Shown here: one piece after another, positions 45,230 to 58,208 of the stretch
Position numbering within the stretch: the first letter of the stretch is position 1
Layout: each line of letters starts with the position of its first letter
Origin: Emydura subglobosa
Lineage: Eukaryota > Chordata > Testudines > Chelidae
NCBI GenBank assembly: GCA_007922225.1
Contig: ML679961.1
Coordinates: 9,605,433 to 9,669,432 of the forward strand
DNA length: 64,000 nucleotides
Direction: 5' to 3'
The notes under the pieces: model-generated
The model's input: only the letters and a program-made list of their open reading frames with translations
Database searches by the model: none
Told to the model about the DNA's origin: nothing
Program-made: the position numbers and the translations under genes

Positions 45230-45800
45230 TAAGACACAAGAACAGCTATACTGGGTCAGACCAATGATCCACCTAGCCCAGTATCCTGTCTTCCAGTGGC
45301 TGACAATGCCAAGTGCTTCAGAGGGAATGAACAGAACAGGTCATCATCACATGATCCTTTTCCAGCTTCTGGCAAACAGCAATTCCTGCCTGTCTGACTA
45401 ATAGCCATTGATGGACCTATCCTCCATGAACTTATCTTGTTCACTTTTGAACCCCGTTATAGTCTTGGCCTTCACAACATCCTCTGGCAAGGAGTTCTAC
45501 AGGTTGACTGTGCGTTGTGTGGGAAAAAACTTCCTTTTGTTTTAATTTCATTTGGTGACCCCTAGTTCTTGTGTTATGAGAGAGTAAATAACACTTTCTT
45601 ATTTACTTTCTCCACACCAGTCATGATTTTATAGACTTCTATCATATCCCACCTTAGCTGTCTCTTTTCCAAGATGAGAAGTCCCAGTTTTACTATTTTC
45701 TCCTCCTATGAAAGCTTTTCTATATCCCTAATCATTTTTGTTGCCTTTTTCTGTAACTTTTCCAATTCTGAGGTATCTTTTTTGAGACCCTGAATTCTAT
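45230..45800 (-). mobile_element. CR1 LINE 3' fragment, old
   Basis: Minus-strand CR1 whose 3' end reads, on +, ACAGCTATACTGGGTCAGAC then CCTAGCCCAGTATCCTGTCT. The minus frame near 45706-45894 contains ELEKLQKKATKMI, equivalent to the [11 protein letters not shown] of the younger copies. Frames are broken. Confidence 0.75.
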
Positions 45801-46616
45801 TCCTGTTCAACACTAGGTCAACAATATATATTATAGTTGTGCTTAATTTTGTAAACAACAAGGCAAAGGTATGATTTTCAGAAGTGGTCAGCACTGGACT
45901 AACTGCTGAACTCTTTTGAAAATCCCACCCATAGCATATTATGTGTCCTCCACATTTCTAATTTCCCACTGCACACACATACCAGGCCTGATCTCTCTTC
46001 TTCCCCCCCTGCGTAATCATATCTGGGAGAAACTGATGTTCAGCTGTGAAAAGGTGATTTCTGTTTAATGTGATTCTCACATATGGAAAATTTTGTATCA
46101 ACCAACAAAAGAAAACTGAGCTAGGCAAAATTCAAAGATAAAATAAATGATTAAAAAATCAGCCACATGGTGGCACCACAAAAATGTCATGGATTGAAAA
46201 AATAATATTGCCAAATAGGATATGCTAAGTTTAAGACACATTAATAAGCATAGGAACATAGACATCCTTTGCACACAGTGTAAGAATGTTCCTTGTAGCA
46301 TCTCAATCCAGCATGTCATCAGGTTATAATGAAATTATAATTAATTTCAGCTTTCAAACCACAAGAAAGTTGTAAGGAGTTAGGAAAGTATTGAGCCCTA
46401 TACGTTTTTATAATGGATCAGCACACTTTTACCTGCAATTAGGTACAGTGAATGGGAACAGCAGTACATAGATTAGACACCAATTAGTGTGCTGAGCTAC
46501 CTTCCATAGAAGAGGTTTTATTGCATAATGTAAGATAGTCTCTACTTACCTCACAATGTAACATCCAAAGAAGTTTCAACCTATTTGTCTGACTGTAGAC
46601 TACCAGTGGTTATGCC

Positions 46617-46825
46617 GTGTTTCTCAATTAAATTTTCCCACGGAACCCTTTAGGCTCTGCGGGGAAAGTACACTCATACCCACCGCCGAAAAATCCGGGA
46701 CATCTTCCCTTTTTCGGCGGTGCAGAGAATAGCTGCTCGCGGTGGCGCGAGGTCACTTTCTCGCGGAACCCTAACAGTGTTCCCGCGGAACCCCAGGGTT
46801 CTGTGGAACACCAGTTGAGAAACAC
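46617..46825. mobile_element. hAT-like MITE with inverted ends
   Basis: GTGTTTCTCAA on the left pairs with TTGAGAAACAC on the right. Extended imperfect pairing covers the CGGAACCCT blocks. About 209 bp with a GC-rich centre. The TTTCTCAA terminus suggests a hAT relative; an 8-bp duplication was not confirmed. Confidence 0.6.
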
Positions 46826-48100
46826 TGGGTTAGAGCAAAGACCTTGGAGCTAGGAAAGTCCTGGCTATGATCAGAAGAGCCACTGTCTCACTAAGCAAGT
46901 TATTTTACCCCTGTCCACCCTTGGATCACATGGCCAAGTTCTCAGCTAGTGGAAATTAGTGTAGCTCCAGTTAAATCAATGGAGCTATGCTAATTCACAC
47001 TAGCAGAGGCTCTGACCCATACAGTCCAATCCTGCAAGGTCCTGAGAGTCTCATGCAGGTACTCAGCACCCTTATTTCTCATTTGGTGGAAGCTGAAGGC
47101 ACTTATCACATCACATAAGGTGCTCAGCATGTCTCAAGATTAACCCCTTGGATCTATGGTCATGACTAGCATGGCTCTGACCTGAGGAGAGACAAGACTC
47201 AATGGGAGCTGCATCCACTTACTCTGCAGCTTTGATCCCTCATTCTAAGTTACACCCAGTTGTAACCCACTGAAGGCTCAAAAAATTGATGCAAGTTCTG
47301 GTTCTTGGTCATTTACACCTGAAATACAACTTACACTACTGTTTACATAATCACTAACTTTGGCCCAGAGAGTTCCTTGCTGACTTCAGGCTATGTTCAG
47401 ATGAATGTGGGCTGTGCTGGCCCACTAGCTCTGGTGTAGATGGATTTAAAGATTTCTTCCTTCCAACCAAAAATCATTTCAAGGTTTTTTTGGATGTGCT
47501 GTACCTGAAGCCAAGGTGTGCCTTGCTTTTCAAGTTACAGACATTTTTGCTCCCAAAAGCATTTCGGCTGAAGCATTTGATGTGTTAAATTCCAATAAAC
47601 GTCAAGATTGCTGTTAGGTCCCATAAAACATTTGAATGAGTGCCATGATTTGAAAGTACTGCAGTGTCACTTTGGGAAAAAAGGTACTAAGGATCTTTTG
47701 GCCTTTCCAATCAAATGTCTGATCCACACGGCTGATTTTATTGAGTTAAAAGAAATAGTTTATCGTTTAATAATAGTAATAGATAAAACAGACAACCTGG
47801 AAGTTTAACCTCATTATCCCTTATGTTTCATACACATCATACATGCTTGCAAGATCAAACGTATCACCTGCCGTGTTTCTGGTCACTATACAAAATTATA
47901 TCCCCATTTTAGCCATCAGAGCTATGAGAACCAATTTACATTACAATGCAACTCTAAACATCAGCCACTATTTCTTTATTAATATATTGTTGTGGGTGCA
48001 TGTTATTTGGGAATTTCCTTGCTGTCCCTGCTCTCCTCTCTATTGCCCTTAAATTGGCTATTATTCATTTGAGGCAAACTTCACCCTTCCCCTGCACAAT
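46826..48100. other. Intergenic, nothing recognised
   Basis: AT-rich unique-looking sequence with no convincing ORF, exon or repeat boundary that I can support. Confidence 0.5.
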
Positions 48101-49058
48101 GTGTAACAATATGGAATTTGGGGGTGAGAGGGTCTAACCTCAAACTATGGGCAAGGTGCAGGACAGCCCTGCAGACTCCAAAGCCATAGCACTAGCCCCT
48201 GGTCTGAAATAGTTGCTACAATTTCTGCCCACTGGAGCGGTAAAATGGCAGCCCAAATGCCCCCTCCCCCACACACCACTCACCAGGCTCACATAGACCA
48301 GTCTCTCCATGGTGGACCATTTGTGTGTGTAGAGTTCAGCTCCTTAGTGTAAAGTATACAAAGCCCCCATCCATCCTACATTCTGGGCATGGTTCATCTT
48401 GTGTGTTGGAAGAAGGCTGAAGAGCAGTTTGCTGCCTAAGTATCCCCAGGCCAGGGAGCCACATCTGGAGAGGGCCGAAGGTGGTAGAGGTGGCAGCAGC
48501 ATGTGTTCCTTGCTTGTTTTAAGTTGGAGAGTTGGAGTCAAGGACTAGAGAGGGTGGGAGGCAGGGACCAGTCAAGGAGCTTACCTGCTGACATCTGCAG
48601 GGTTGGAGAGCTGTACCCAGTGGAACTGAGAGAGGGCTGGGGCAGTGAGGGATGCTCCCAGCAGACAAGGTTTCCTGCTGGGAAGAGGGAGGGCTGCACT
48701 CCAGTTGGAAGGGCTGGGGTGGCTGGCCTGGTACAAGGACAGGCTGGGCCTGCCAGAGTCTGGGTGTGCTCAGAGGTGCTGGTGTGTGATATGTGGGGTG
48801 TCAAGGGATGAGATGTCTTGAGTTTTAATGACTACTAGCACTGGGGTGAAAAATGGACTGCATGTTTGGGACTTTTGTTATGGACTACTTGGACTTTATT
48901 GTTGTAATAAACCAGCCCCAAGGAGGAGAATATAGCAACAAGAGAGCCTGAAGTGAAGCTATTGAATTACTACACAGGGGAAACTGAGGCCAGCCTGCCT
49001 GTCTGTCATGCTGTGGCTTGCTGCAGCAGAGTGCTCCAGGCAGGGCTGCCCTGTGACA
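48101..49058 (+). mobile_element. Possible LTR
   Basis: A roughly 0.95-kb block richer in GC than its surroundings. It starts near TGTAACA and ends near TGTGACA, with an AATAAA at about 48906 (TTGTTGTAATAAACC) followed by about 150 bp. The composition fits a solo LTR, but no second copy or target duplication is in the window. Confidence 0.35.
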
Positions 49059-49789
49059 ATCCCCCCCCTCCCCATATGGCACAGCTCAGTTGCACTTTTA
49101 TTATTAATATGTCTGAGGCAGTCCTGAAATTGACATAATTTTCAATGAGTTTTTTAGACAACAGAAACCTCAAAAGAGAGCTGAGGAAAAGGGGTGGATT
49201 GTGTTTAGCCCGTCCACGCCATTGACACATCTAGTGATTCCTGTGGTCACATAACAGTGAAGCAAGTGTGAAAGGATGAGAAAGGTCTGACAATAATATG
49301 GTGCCATACCAGAGAGATGGTAATGAAGGGCTGTCAGCTTCCATTCCATTCAATTATGCTACATCTACCTTCAAAAAACCGCTTAAACTGGAATTAGGAC
49401 TCATGAAAGATGCCAAGTTGACCATACTGGAAACGTAAGTCCTTTATTTAACTACAGAACAGGTACAGCAGAGAAGCGAGAGTGCAAGCCTTCTCCACAT
49501 TGCATTACTATGAACAAATGGCCTCTATCTCCTCAAGAATTAAAAAGGAAAAATATAGTCTGTGAGAAGAATATTTGCCGGCTAGAACTGAAGGTGAAGC
49601 AGCAGTTACAAAATGACACCTTTAGAACAGCAGCTGTCTGCCTCTTAGAAATTTAGAAGGCCTGGCTCCAGAAAGGCACGCTGGGGAAAAAGTTCCTGCA
49701 AGGCAGAAACCTTCCATTTGGCAGAGTCAGAGAGGTATCAGCTGAGCAAGGTGCTCCTGTTAAAGCAAGACATGGGAGGTAATTGTTTT

Positions 49790-50294
49790 GCTTTACTCAG
49801 CAATGGTGGGGAGGCCTCAGCTGGAGTAGTGTGTCCAGTGTTGGGCACCATGCTTTAAGAAAAATTTGAACAAATTAGGGTCTGGAGGAGATTGACAAAA
49901 ATAAGAGGTTTAGAAAACATGACCTATGAGGAAGGTTGAAAGAATGGGGCATGCTCCTTCTAGAGATTAAAAGGACGAGGGGGACATAACGCTCTTCAAA
50001 TACGTAAAAGGTCATTATAAAGAGGATGGTGATCAGTTGCCCTCTATGTGCAATGAGCTTAGTTTGCTGCCAAGACGATTTAAATTAGATATTAATAACT
50101 TTCTAACTGTAAGGATTGTTACTGTAACAGGTTAGCCAGGGAGGCTGTGGAATTCCTGGCACTGGACGTTTTTAAGGATGGGTTAGATGAACAGCTGTCA
50201 GGGATGGTCTAGGTATATTTAATCCAGCCTCAGCATGGGGGGAATGGACTATATGACCTTGAGATCCCTTCCAGACCTACACTTCTATGATTTT
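49790..50294 (+). mobile_element. CR1 LINE 3' fragment, old
   Basis: Contains degraded CR1 ORF2 codons (CTCAGCTGGAGTAGTGTGTC, matching the [11 protein letters not shown] region) and ends ACTTCTATGATTTTAAA, a decayed CR1 tail. Many indels compared with the copies at 51606 and 57716. Confidence 0.75.
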
Positions 50295-51605
50295 AAATTG
50301 TCTGCGTTCCCTCAATTTATATATGTATATACACACACCCCATGAATGCATCTTACTTGTGCCTGCCAAGACTAGCTCTAGAAGAGGATAGTCCAGTATG
50401 TTTGGATATCCATTCATTGATCCCTTGTGCTGAGAGTGCCCATGAAGGCCTCTTTTGAGGGGGACATATGCTTGCAAGGAAGCGGACTCAGGCTTGTTTC
50501 CTACAGGCCACAACTTTAGGCCACTGTTAGCTAGGTTTGGATTGAAACTGGTGATCTAGAAGTAAAAGCTCTGTATATACAGTAGAGTATCTATCTAGAT
50601 CAGCCTAGGATAAACCACAAAAATTGTGGACTAGAACAAATGTGCGAGGAGTGTCCACGCTAGCCTCTACAAATGTGATCTGATGATCAGTTAGTCTGAG
50701 GTTAAAAACACTAGTATAAACATACCCTGAATAGTTTTTACTAGTGCATGTGATGAAAGAAGTCCCTTGAAAATATAATTATAATGCAAACTTTGTAAAT
50801 ACAAGTCAGTATATACAGGCCTTTCTAAAACTGTAATTGTTTTATGTAACAGCATGAAAAATCATACGTTGCTGCAACCTGAACCAGTCTGAAACGCCAC
50901 AGTACTTTTTAACCTTTACAGACAGCATGATCTGTGAAATTGCATAACCAGAGGCAAATTCTTGCTCGCACACAGATAAGATAAAACATGACTTGAATAA
51001 TGATATACTCTGGCAATTTTTTTTTTTTAATTCAAAGGATCTGCAAGTCCTTACTCAGACAAAACTCCCAATGGCCCAGATGCAGCCTGCTGTAAATCCA
51101 ATGATTTAAGGTCCCAAACCTACATGCATTTACACAGATGATTAACATTAAGCGTGAGAGTTGTTTATTGAAATTAGTCGGAATACTCATCTAATTAAAG
51201 TTAAGCATGTGCTTAAGTGTAATAAGTAAGTCTGGTAAATCTAGAGCATCTTGTATTATGAGTTAAGAAAAAGTCTCTGGTAATTTGGGATGAGCTGACT
51301 TTAAAATTACACCTTGTGATGTGGTTAAGAAAGTAACTTGTCAAAGTTGCTGTCAGTGTCTAAAATAAGTGACAGCTTTAATATTTATCTGACTGACCTT
51401 TACTCTCCCTATGAGCATGACAAGGCAGATCTAACCAATTTTGGAAACAGGAAGTGCATAATTTGAAATGTCAACAAATATTGTTACGCAGATGGATCTT
51501 TTATATGGTCAGGTTTATTGGAAGGGATCGGCTTGTCTATCAAACTGTTCATTTTATGTGACTGATCTTGAAATCAGTTCCCTCTTCCCCCTCACCTCCT
51601 CAAAT
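50295..51605. other. Intergenic, nothing recognised
   Basis: AT-rich, with a short TATATGTATATACACACA simple stretch near 50317. No gene or clear repeat boundary. Confidence 0.45.
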
Positions 51606-52505
51606 ATATCAATCAAGGAAAAACAAATGACACTAAGCTGGGGGGAGTGGTAGATACCCTGGAAGGTAGGGATAGAATACAGAAGGACCTAAACAACCTG
51701 GAGGATTGGACCAAAAGAAATCTGATGAGGTTCAACAAAGAAAAGTGCAGAGTCCTCCACTTAGGAAGGAAGAATCCCATGCACAGCTATAGACTGGGGA
51801 CCGACGAGCTAGGCAGCAGTTCTGCAGAAAAGGACCTGGGGGTAACAGTGGATAAAAAGCTGGATGTGAGTCAGCAGTGTGCCCTGGTTGTCAAGAAGGC
51901 TAATAGCATATTGGGCTGCATTAGGAGGAGCATTGCCAGCAGGTCACGGGAAGTGATTATTCCCCTCTATTTGGCATTGGTGAGGCCGCATTTGGAGTAT
52001 TGTGTCCAGTTTTGGGCCCCCCACTACAAAAAGGATGTAGACAAGTTGGAGAGAATACAGCGGAGGGCAACAAAAATGATTGGGGGCTGGAGCACAAGAC
52101 TTATGAGGAGAGGCTAAGGAAACTGGGCTTGTTTAGTCTGCAAAAGAGAAGAATGAGGGGGGATTTGATAGTAGCTTTAACTACCTGAAAGGGGGTTCCA
52201 GGGAGGATGGGGCTAGGCTGTTCTCGGAGGTGGCAGATGACAGAACTAGGAGCAATGGTCTCAAGTTGCAGTGAGGGAGGTCTAGGTTGGACATTAGGAA
52301 AAAGTTTTTCACTAGGAGGGTGGTGAAGCACTGGAATGGGTTACCTAGGGAGGTGGTGGAATCTCCATCTTCAGAGGTTTTTAAGCTGAGGCTTGACAAA
52401 GCCCTGGCTGGGATGATATAGCTGAGGTTAGTCCTGCTTTGAGCAGGGGGTTGGACTAGTTGACCTCCTGAGGTCCCTTCCAACCCTAATCTTCTATGAT
52501 TCTAA
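51606..52505 (+). mobile_element. CR1 LINE, 5'-truncated, frame broken
   Basis: Same subfamily as 5918-6881, in + orientation. The ORF2 frame is open from 51647 to 52117, then shifts near 52090-52117 after KMIGG and later meets in-frame stops. It ends CTTCTATGATTCTAAA. Close similarity but with a frameshift, so slightly older than the minus-strand copy. Confidence 0.9.
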
Positions 52506-52534
52506 AACAGCAAAAGAGACAGCAGCGTAAAAAC

Positions 52535-52976
52535 GGCATGTCTACATTACAAAATTAAGTCGACTTAAGTTAGGTTGACCTGCAGCCACTGCAGTAATTA
52601 AATCGGCTGTCCATGACCACACTACGCACCTTCTGCTGGCGGTGCATGTCCTCACCTGGAGCGCTTGCACAGACTTAAATGGGGCATTGTGGGGCACTGA
52701 ACCCTGGAGCTCCACCACCCCAGGGCTGACCGTTGGGCTCCAGCAGTCAGCCCCGCGTAGGGGTAAGGTGATGTAAGCAATGCAGTGTCTACCTGGACAC
52801 TGTGTCAACCTAACTACATCTACTTAAGCACTACACTTCTCGCGGAGGTGCAGTTATTAGGTCGGTGTAGCGGGCGAGTTAAATTGGCAGGAGGAACATT
52901 GTAGTGTAGATGCTTCCAGAGTTAGGTCAATATAAGTTGCATAATGTTGACCTAATTCTGTAGTGTATTCCAGGCC
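52535..52976. mobile_element. Harbinger-type nonautonomous element
   Basis: Starts GGCATGTCTACATTAC, has the TTAAGTCGACTTAAGTTAGG segment, and ends TGTAGTGTATTCCAGGCC. Shares sub-blocks with 59594-60241 (GCAGCCACTGC, CACTGTGTCAACCTAACTAC-like). Confidence 0.6.
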
Positions 52977-53525
52977 AAAGTGACTTTAGGTAACATTTTC
53001 AGAAGTGCTTAAGTGACTTGAAAGTCAGTGGGACTTTAGGGTCCTAAATCATTTAAGCCTTGTCTACAGCAATTAAAAAAAAAAAAAAGTCCCCCCATCA
53101 TTGAAGCTATGTCTTTACGGCAAAAAAGTGGTGGGGGAAGGATTGGGGGGGGGTTACATAAAATTAGTTTTCAATGTACAATCCTAGCGAAGACGCGGTA
53201 CATGTAGTTTTTGTCTCAGTGTGACTAGTCAAAGTAAACTTTACATCCCACAGCTGGCTAGTCTTGATTAGCTCCACTGAGGTGAAGACTGTCTGCAGTG
53301 TTTTGTCTCCACTAGGATTCTACAACGAGAGCTATCTAGAGTTAGCTATCTTAATGTAAAGAGCACGCCCTTGTTGTAGTTGTGGTGGGGGCAGCCGAAG
53401 GTTGGCTAAATGGGTCCCAAGCCACATGCCTGAGAAAACCCTACTTGCCTCCAGCTAAGCCCCCAGCCCTCCTTGGGTCCCTTCCATAATGCTATACTCA
53501 ACAACAAAACACTTATCTGAACAGA

Positions 53526-53788
53526 GGGCTTGTCTACACTGCACTGCAGTGCGGACTGTGGGGGTGTGGACTGCACAGCTCACCAAAATGTTGTGCTTTA
53601 ACTGCCCTGTGTGGATGCTGCCACGGTGAACTGAAAGTACCCAGTTCACGTTAACATAGTCCTGTTTGAAGAGGACTACCTCAACGCAAACTACGCACCT
53701 TTTTGTTCATGCCAGCAGCATCCACAGGGAGCAGTTACAGCGCAACATTTTGATGCACTCTCCACTGCAGCACAGCGTACACATAGCC
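53526..53788. mobile_element. Harbinger-type MITE
   Basis: Starts GGGCTTGTCTACACTGCACT and ends CACTGCAGCACAGCGTACAC then ATAGCC in inverse form. The interior is partly palindromic (GTGAACTGAAAGTACCCAGTTCAC-like). About 263 bp. Confidence 0.6.
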
Positions 53789-53972
53789 AGAGACAAATCC
53801 TCTGTTAGTATCAGGGATGATTTAGGGAACGCCTCGATAGGAGATTACACATACCGCTCCCCCCAGCAATAAATAATACGTTATCCCAACTCCCACCCCC
53901 ACCCCCAAAAAATAAAATAACCCTACCAAAACAAGACACTCCAGTTGCAAATGCTTCTTCCCTTGGGGGACG

Positions 53973-55024
53973 TGTGACGCTGGCTGAATTAGGGGGACCA
54001 TTTTTGACATTATTTAACATCAATATTTCAAAATTGCAATATTCATATGAGATATGCCATATCAGGTATTGTTAGAAAGGTTATAATTTGCTACGTATGA
54101 TGATATTGTTTATGTGCATGTGTCATATTTATGTTGGAAGTTAGAGATTTGTTTGATGTATCTATATTTAAACTTATGCTGTGTTTTTGGGTGACACCCC
54201 AGACAGGATGGCTGCAGCACTAGCCTGCTTAATGGCCTATTAAGGAAACTTGCAGGTACAATGGGCCCCGGGGGAGAAGCAAGAGATGTACCTGATGAGT
54301 CACCAGGACTTATTCATGTGACCCTGGACTCCATCTTATTCCTGTAAATTTCCACAAGCAGCATGGCAAAGAGGAAGGAATATAAAAGGCAGCTGCACCA
54401 CATCTATTTTGTCTTCAGTCTTTCTTCTCCTACCTCTGGATCAACTCATCTGCAACTGAAGCTGTGAATCAAAAGACTGAGACTCATCCAGGTACTGGAT
54501 GTACACCAGAGGGACTGTACAAATCTGCAAACTCTACTGGAAACCTGATATATATGGACTTTCCAATCACTTGTATGTATGTGATTGCTTTAATCATTTA
54601 ACATTTCTCTTATAATTTGTTTCTTTCCTTTAATAATAAATGTTTAGTTTTAGTTATTAAAGGATTGGCTGGCAGCATGGCATTTTGGGTAAGATCTAAA
54701 CTTATATTGATCTGGTACTATGGCTGACCCTTTGGGGTTAGGAGAACCTTTTTGGTAAAGAGCATAGAGTTTTAAATAACTTCTCTCTTTACTGGATCTA
54801 GTGGCTGACTGGGAGCCAGAGACTGAAATGCAGTGAAGGGGACTGTGTAATTTTTGTGTTTTAGCTTCTTGATAACCAGTGTGGGGAATCAGAAGGACTG
54901 TTTGTGGCTGGTTGGGAAGTCTGACAGTGTCACCCACCAATGCTGGGAAAATCTGCTCTCCTTTTGCAGCCTGCCCTGACCTTGGAATTTTCAGGTGGTC
55001 TATCTTAGGCACGGACGGGTCACA
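53973..55024 (+). mobile_element. Solo-LTR-like repeat, copy B
   Basis: About 1,052 bp bounded by TGTGAC and GTCACA, the short inverted ends expected of an LTR, with a poly(A) signal AATAAA near 54643. It is a second copy of 39935-40938 in the same orientation. A matching target duplication was not seen (GACG versus GAAG). No retroviral genes lie next to it. Confidence 0.65.
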
Positions 55025-55075
55025 GAAGGCATGAGAAATTAAACAGTACGAGACAGATGTTAGTCACATCACTTA

Positions 55076-55320
55076 GGCCTTGTCTACACTAGCACTTATC
55101 ATGGCAAAACTTTTGTTGCTCGGGGTGTGAAAAAAACACCCCGGGATGGACAAATTTTGCCGGCATAAGTGCTAGTGTGGACAGCGCTGTGTCAGTGGGA
55201 GATATTTTCCTGCCTACATAGCTACTGCTGCTCATCTAGGTGGTTTTATTATGTTGACGGGAGAGCTCTCTCTCATCAACATAGTGTGGCTACACAAAAA
55301 TTGCTAGCAATGTAGACTCC
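55076..55320. mobile_element. Harbinger-type MITE
   Basis: Starts GGCCTTGTCTACACTAGCAC right after TTA, the full family terminus. It has the CTCGGGGTGTGAAAAAAACA core and CGGGAGAGCTCTCTC, and ends near GCAATGTAGACTCC. About 245 bp. Confidence 0.7.
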
Positions 55321-55507
55321 ACCAGGACCGTTGGTAAATTGTTCCAATTGACTCTCCCAGGGTTAAACTGTTAAATGGTTTAATGTTATTAAATGGTGTT
55401 AACTGGTGTTAAATGGAATTTTCAATAGAGTTAACTCCACTGAGTTGTCTGAAAAACTCCTAGTCTAGACAATGGTTTGTCTAAACCTTTCTCCTAGTCT
55501 AGACAAT

Positions 55508-55784
55508 GGCTTGTCTGCACTTAAAACACTACAGTGGCACAGCTGTACTGCTGCAGTGCTGCAATGTAGATGCTACCTACCGCGACAGGAGGGATTCTCC
55601 CATTGGTGTAGGTAATCCACCTCCATCAGAGGATATAGCTAGGTCTAGGGAAGGAATCTTCCATCAACCTAGCATTATCTACATGGGGATTTAGACTGGC
55701 TTAACTACGCTGCTCAGGGGTGTGGATTTTTCACACATGACTGACATAGCTAAACTGACCTAATTTTCTAGAGTAGACAAGGCC
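55508..55784. mobile_element. Harbinger-type MITE
   Basis: Starts GGCTTGTCTGCACTTAAAAC and ends TAGAGTAGACAAGGCC in inverse form. Contains CAGTGGCACAGCTGTACTGC and CGCTGCTCAGGGGTGTGGAT. About 277 bp, next to the copy at 55076. Confidence 0.7.
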
Positions 55785-56514
55785 AGGGCTTCAGATGCTT
55801 TTGAAAACATTACCATGTTAAAATTATACTTCCCCCAGCACAAACGCAGCCTTTATGTCTCCATTGCTCCAGAAGCAGCATCTCCAGTACTGAGGCAGGC
55901 ATGATTGCTGCAGCCAACTGGTTCACAGTAAAAGCAAATCAAAAGGAGATAAGGGACAGCTCTATATAGTAGCATGCAACAAAGGAAAGCCTTAAGGAAC
56001 GTGACCATTAATTAAGATGGAAGTCATACAAGAGGTCTAGTGACTTGGTTAATCCTATAAATACAGAGTTAAATTTCTACAAGTCTCTGATAAGATAAGA
56101 CTATTTTATTTTATCTACTGTTCTCTGAGTGTCCAAGGCTACTGAAATGCAAGAGTGCCAGATGGCTGGGGAAGGTAAACAAATTGCAAAATCCTTCTTA
56201 TATTACCACTAAATACCCTGACTGCCCACCCCTACACATAAAAATTATTTATTAGAAGCCAGTTAGGGACAAGGGACTCTAAATCATCTTTAGTGGAACT
56301 ACACCAGTGTGAATTTGGCCTACCAGCTATAGCTGCTATGGACACTGTGACACCAGCACTAAAAATAAGGCTCTTGCTTATGCATTCATAGCATCCACCA
56401 CGATCCTAGGACTGAGTGTTTGTATCCTTTCCCACATGAGTATGTGCATTAGTGGCAAGATCATGGTGCTCTCGGGGGCTGCCATTAGCATGCCGTGATG
56501 CTGTGATCCAATGG

Positions 56515-56798
56515 ATGGCTACACTGCAATAAAAAACCCACAGCACTAAGTCTCAGAGACTGGGCCAAATGACTTGGCCTCACAGGGCTAAAAATTGCAG
56601 TGTAGATGTTTGGGTTTGGGCTGGAACCTGTGCTCTGAGAACCCCCCCTTGTGGAGTTTCAGAGCCTGGACCCCAGGCTGAGTCTGAATGTCTATCCTGC
56701 AATTTTTATCCCTGCAGCTCAAGCCCTGCAAGCCAGTCAGCTGATCTGGGTCAGCCGCGGCTATATCGCAGGTCTTTTAGTAGCATAGATATACCCCA
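56515..56798. mobile_element. MITE of the GCTACACTGCAAT family
   Basis: Starts GGCTACACTGCAATAAAAAA, has internal GCAGTGTAGATGTTTGGG and AGTCAGCTGATCTGGGTCAG, and ends near GATATACCCC. Related to 28657-28841. Confidence 0.55.
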
Positions 56799-57715
56799 AA
56801 AAACCCAAGATCTATTTTCAACTTGGCAGTGAAGTGACCTGCCCTGTGATGCTGGGAAAGACACATCACCTCTCTGTTTCCCCTCCCACCGTTTGTCTGT
56901 CTCGTCTCTTTATGTAGACCATAAGCAGTTAAGGGCAGGTACTGGTTCTCACTGAGTTTGTACAATACCTAGCACAAAGGGCCCTGACCTTATCAAATTA
57001 GGACACTCTTTTACTACAAACTCCCACTGCATAAAGGATTAGTGCAGTAAAGAATTCAGATTCTGCCTTCCTTTTAAATTTGTGTCCTTTCTGATAGAAT
57101 GCAAAAGTAAATAATCTATCATTCTTTTGTTATTAAAACAACAGCACACTACAGTACACAGTATTTTCAATTTACTGTAAATGGTGCTTGGGTTTTTAAA
57201 ACACATTTGTAGCAAATGCTGCCATCTCCAAATAATAGGAACAGGATGGGGCTGCATGTGGAGAAAGATTCAACATTAAGAAACAAATGAATTGGTTTAA
57301 AAGATGTAACATCTATATTGGTGCGTGGTATTTAATGTATTAGTTGTGGAAATTTATCTGGGAGGGTTCATGGAAGATACGTTAGAGCATAGGAATGGAA
57401 CTGAGTGGATTCTAGTTCTTCCCTGCATCAGCTTTAACATCCATACCCATTGAATTTTTATGATTAACACTAGTTTAACTGGAGAATCTAGTGCCTTGTC
57501 CTTGTCAGGACAACACAGTTAACACATTAACTGATACAGATTAAAACCCTAGTATAAGTTATAATTTTAACACATTAGCTGATTGAGGTAAACCTTAACC
57601 TCCTTATTAGTGTCCTGAATTTTAAGCATTACAAGGGTTTTTCAATCACATGAAGCTAACATGTTTGAAAACTACACCTTATGGCCCATACAGAAATGGC
57701 TTATGGGTTTGTCTT

Positions 57716-58130
57716 GAATGACTTATGAGGAGAGGCTGAGAGAACTAGGCTTGTTTAGTCTGCAGAAGAGAAGAATGAGGAGGGATTTGATAGCAGCCTT
57801 TAACTATCTGAAGGGGGGTTCCAGGGAGGATGGAGCTAGGCTGTTCTCAGTGGTGGTAGATGACAGAACGAGGAGCAATGGTCTCAAGTTGTAGTGGGGG
57901 AGGTCTAGGTTGGATATTAGGAAAAGCTTTTTCCCTAGGAGTGAGGTGAAGCACTGGAATGGGTTACGTAGGGAGGTGGTGGAATCTCCATCCTTAGAGG
58001 TTTTTAAGGTGTAGCTTGACAAAGCCCTGACTGGGATGATTTAGTTGGGGTTGGTCCTGCTTTGAGCAGGGGGTTGGACTAGATGACCTCCTGAGTTCCC
58101 TTCCAACCCTAATATTCTATGATTCTATGA
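57716..58130 (+). mobile_element. CR1 LINE 3' fragment, young
   Basis: Starts inside the [12 protein letters not shown] codons and runs to tandem ATTCTATG octamers at 58113-58130. The same subfamily as 5918-6881. It is 5'-truncated to 415 bp, with a few frame breaks. Confidence 0.9.
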
Positions 58131-58208
58131 ATAGGAAAAGTAGTTGCGCTTTTCCTTGAGTTCAGGTTGCGTTTAGCAGCTAAGCAACGTTTTTCTTATA
58201 TGACAAGT

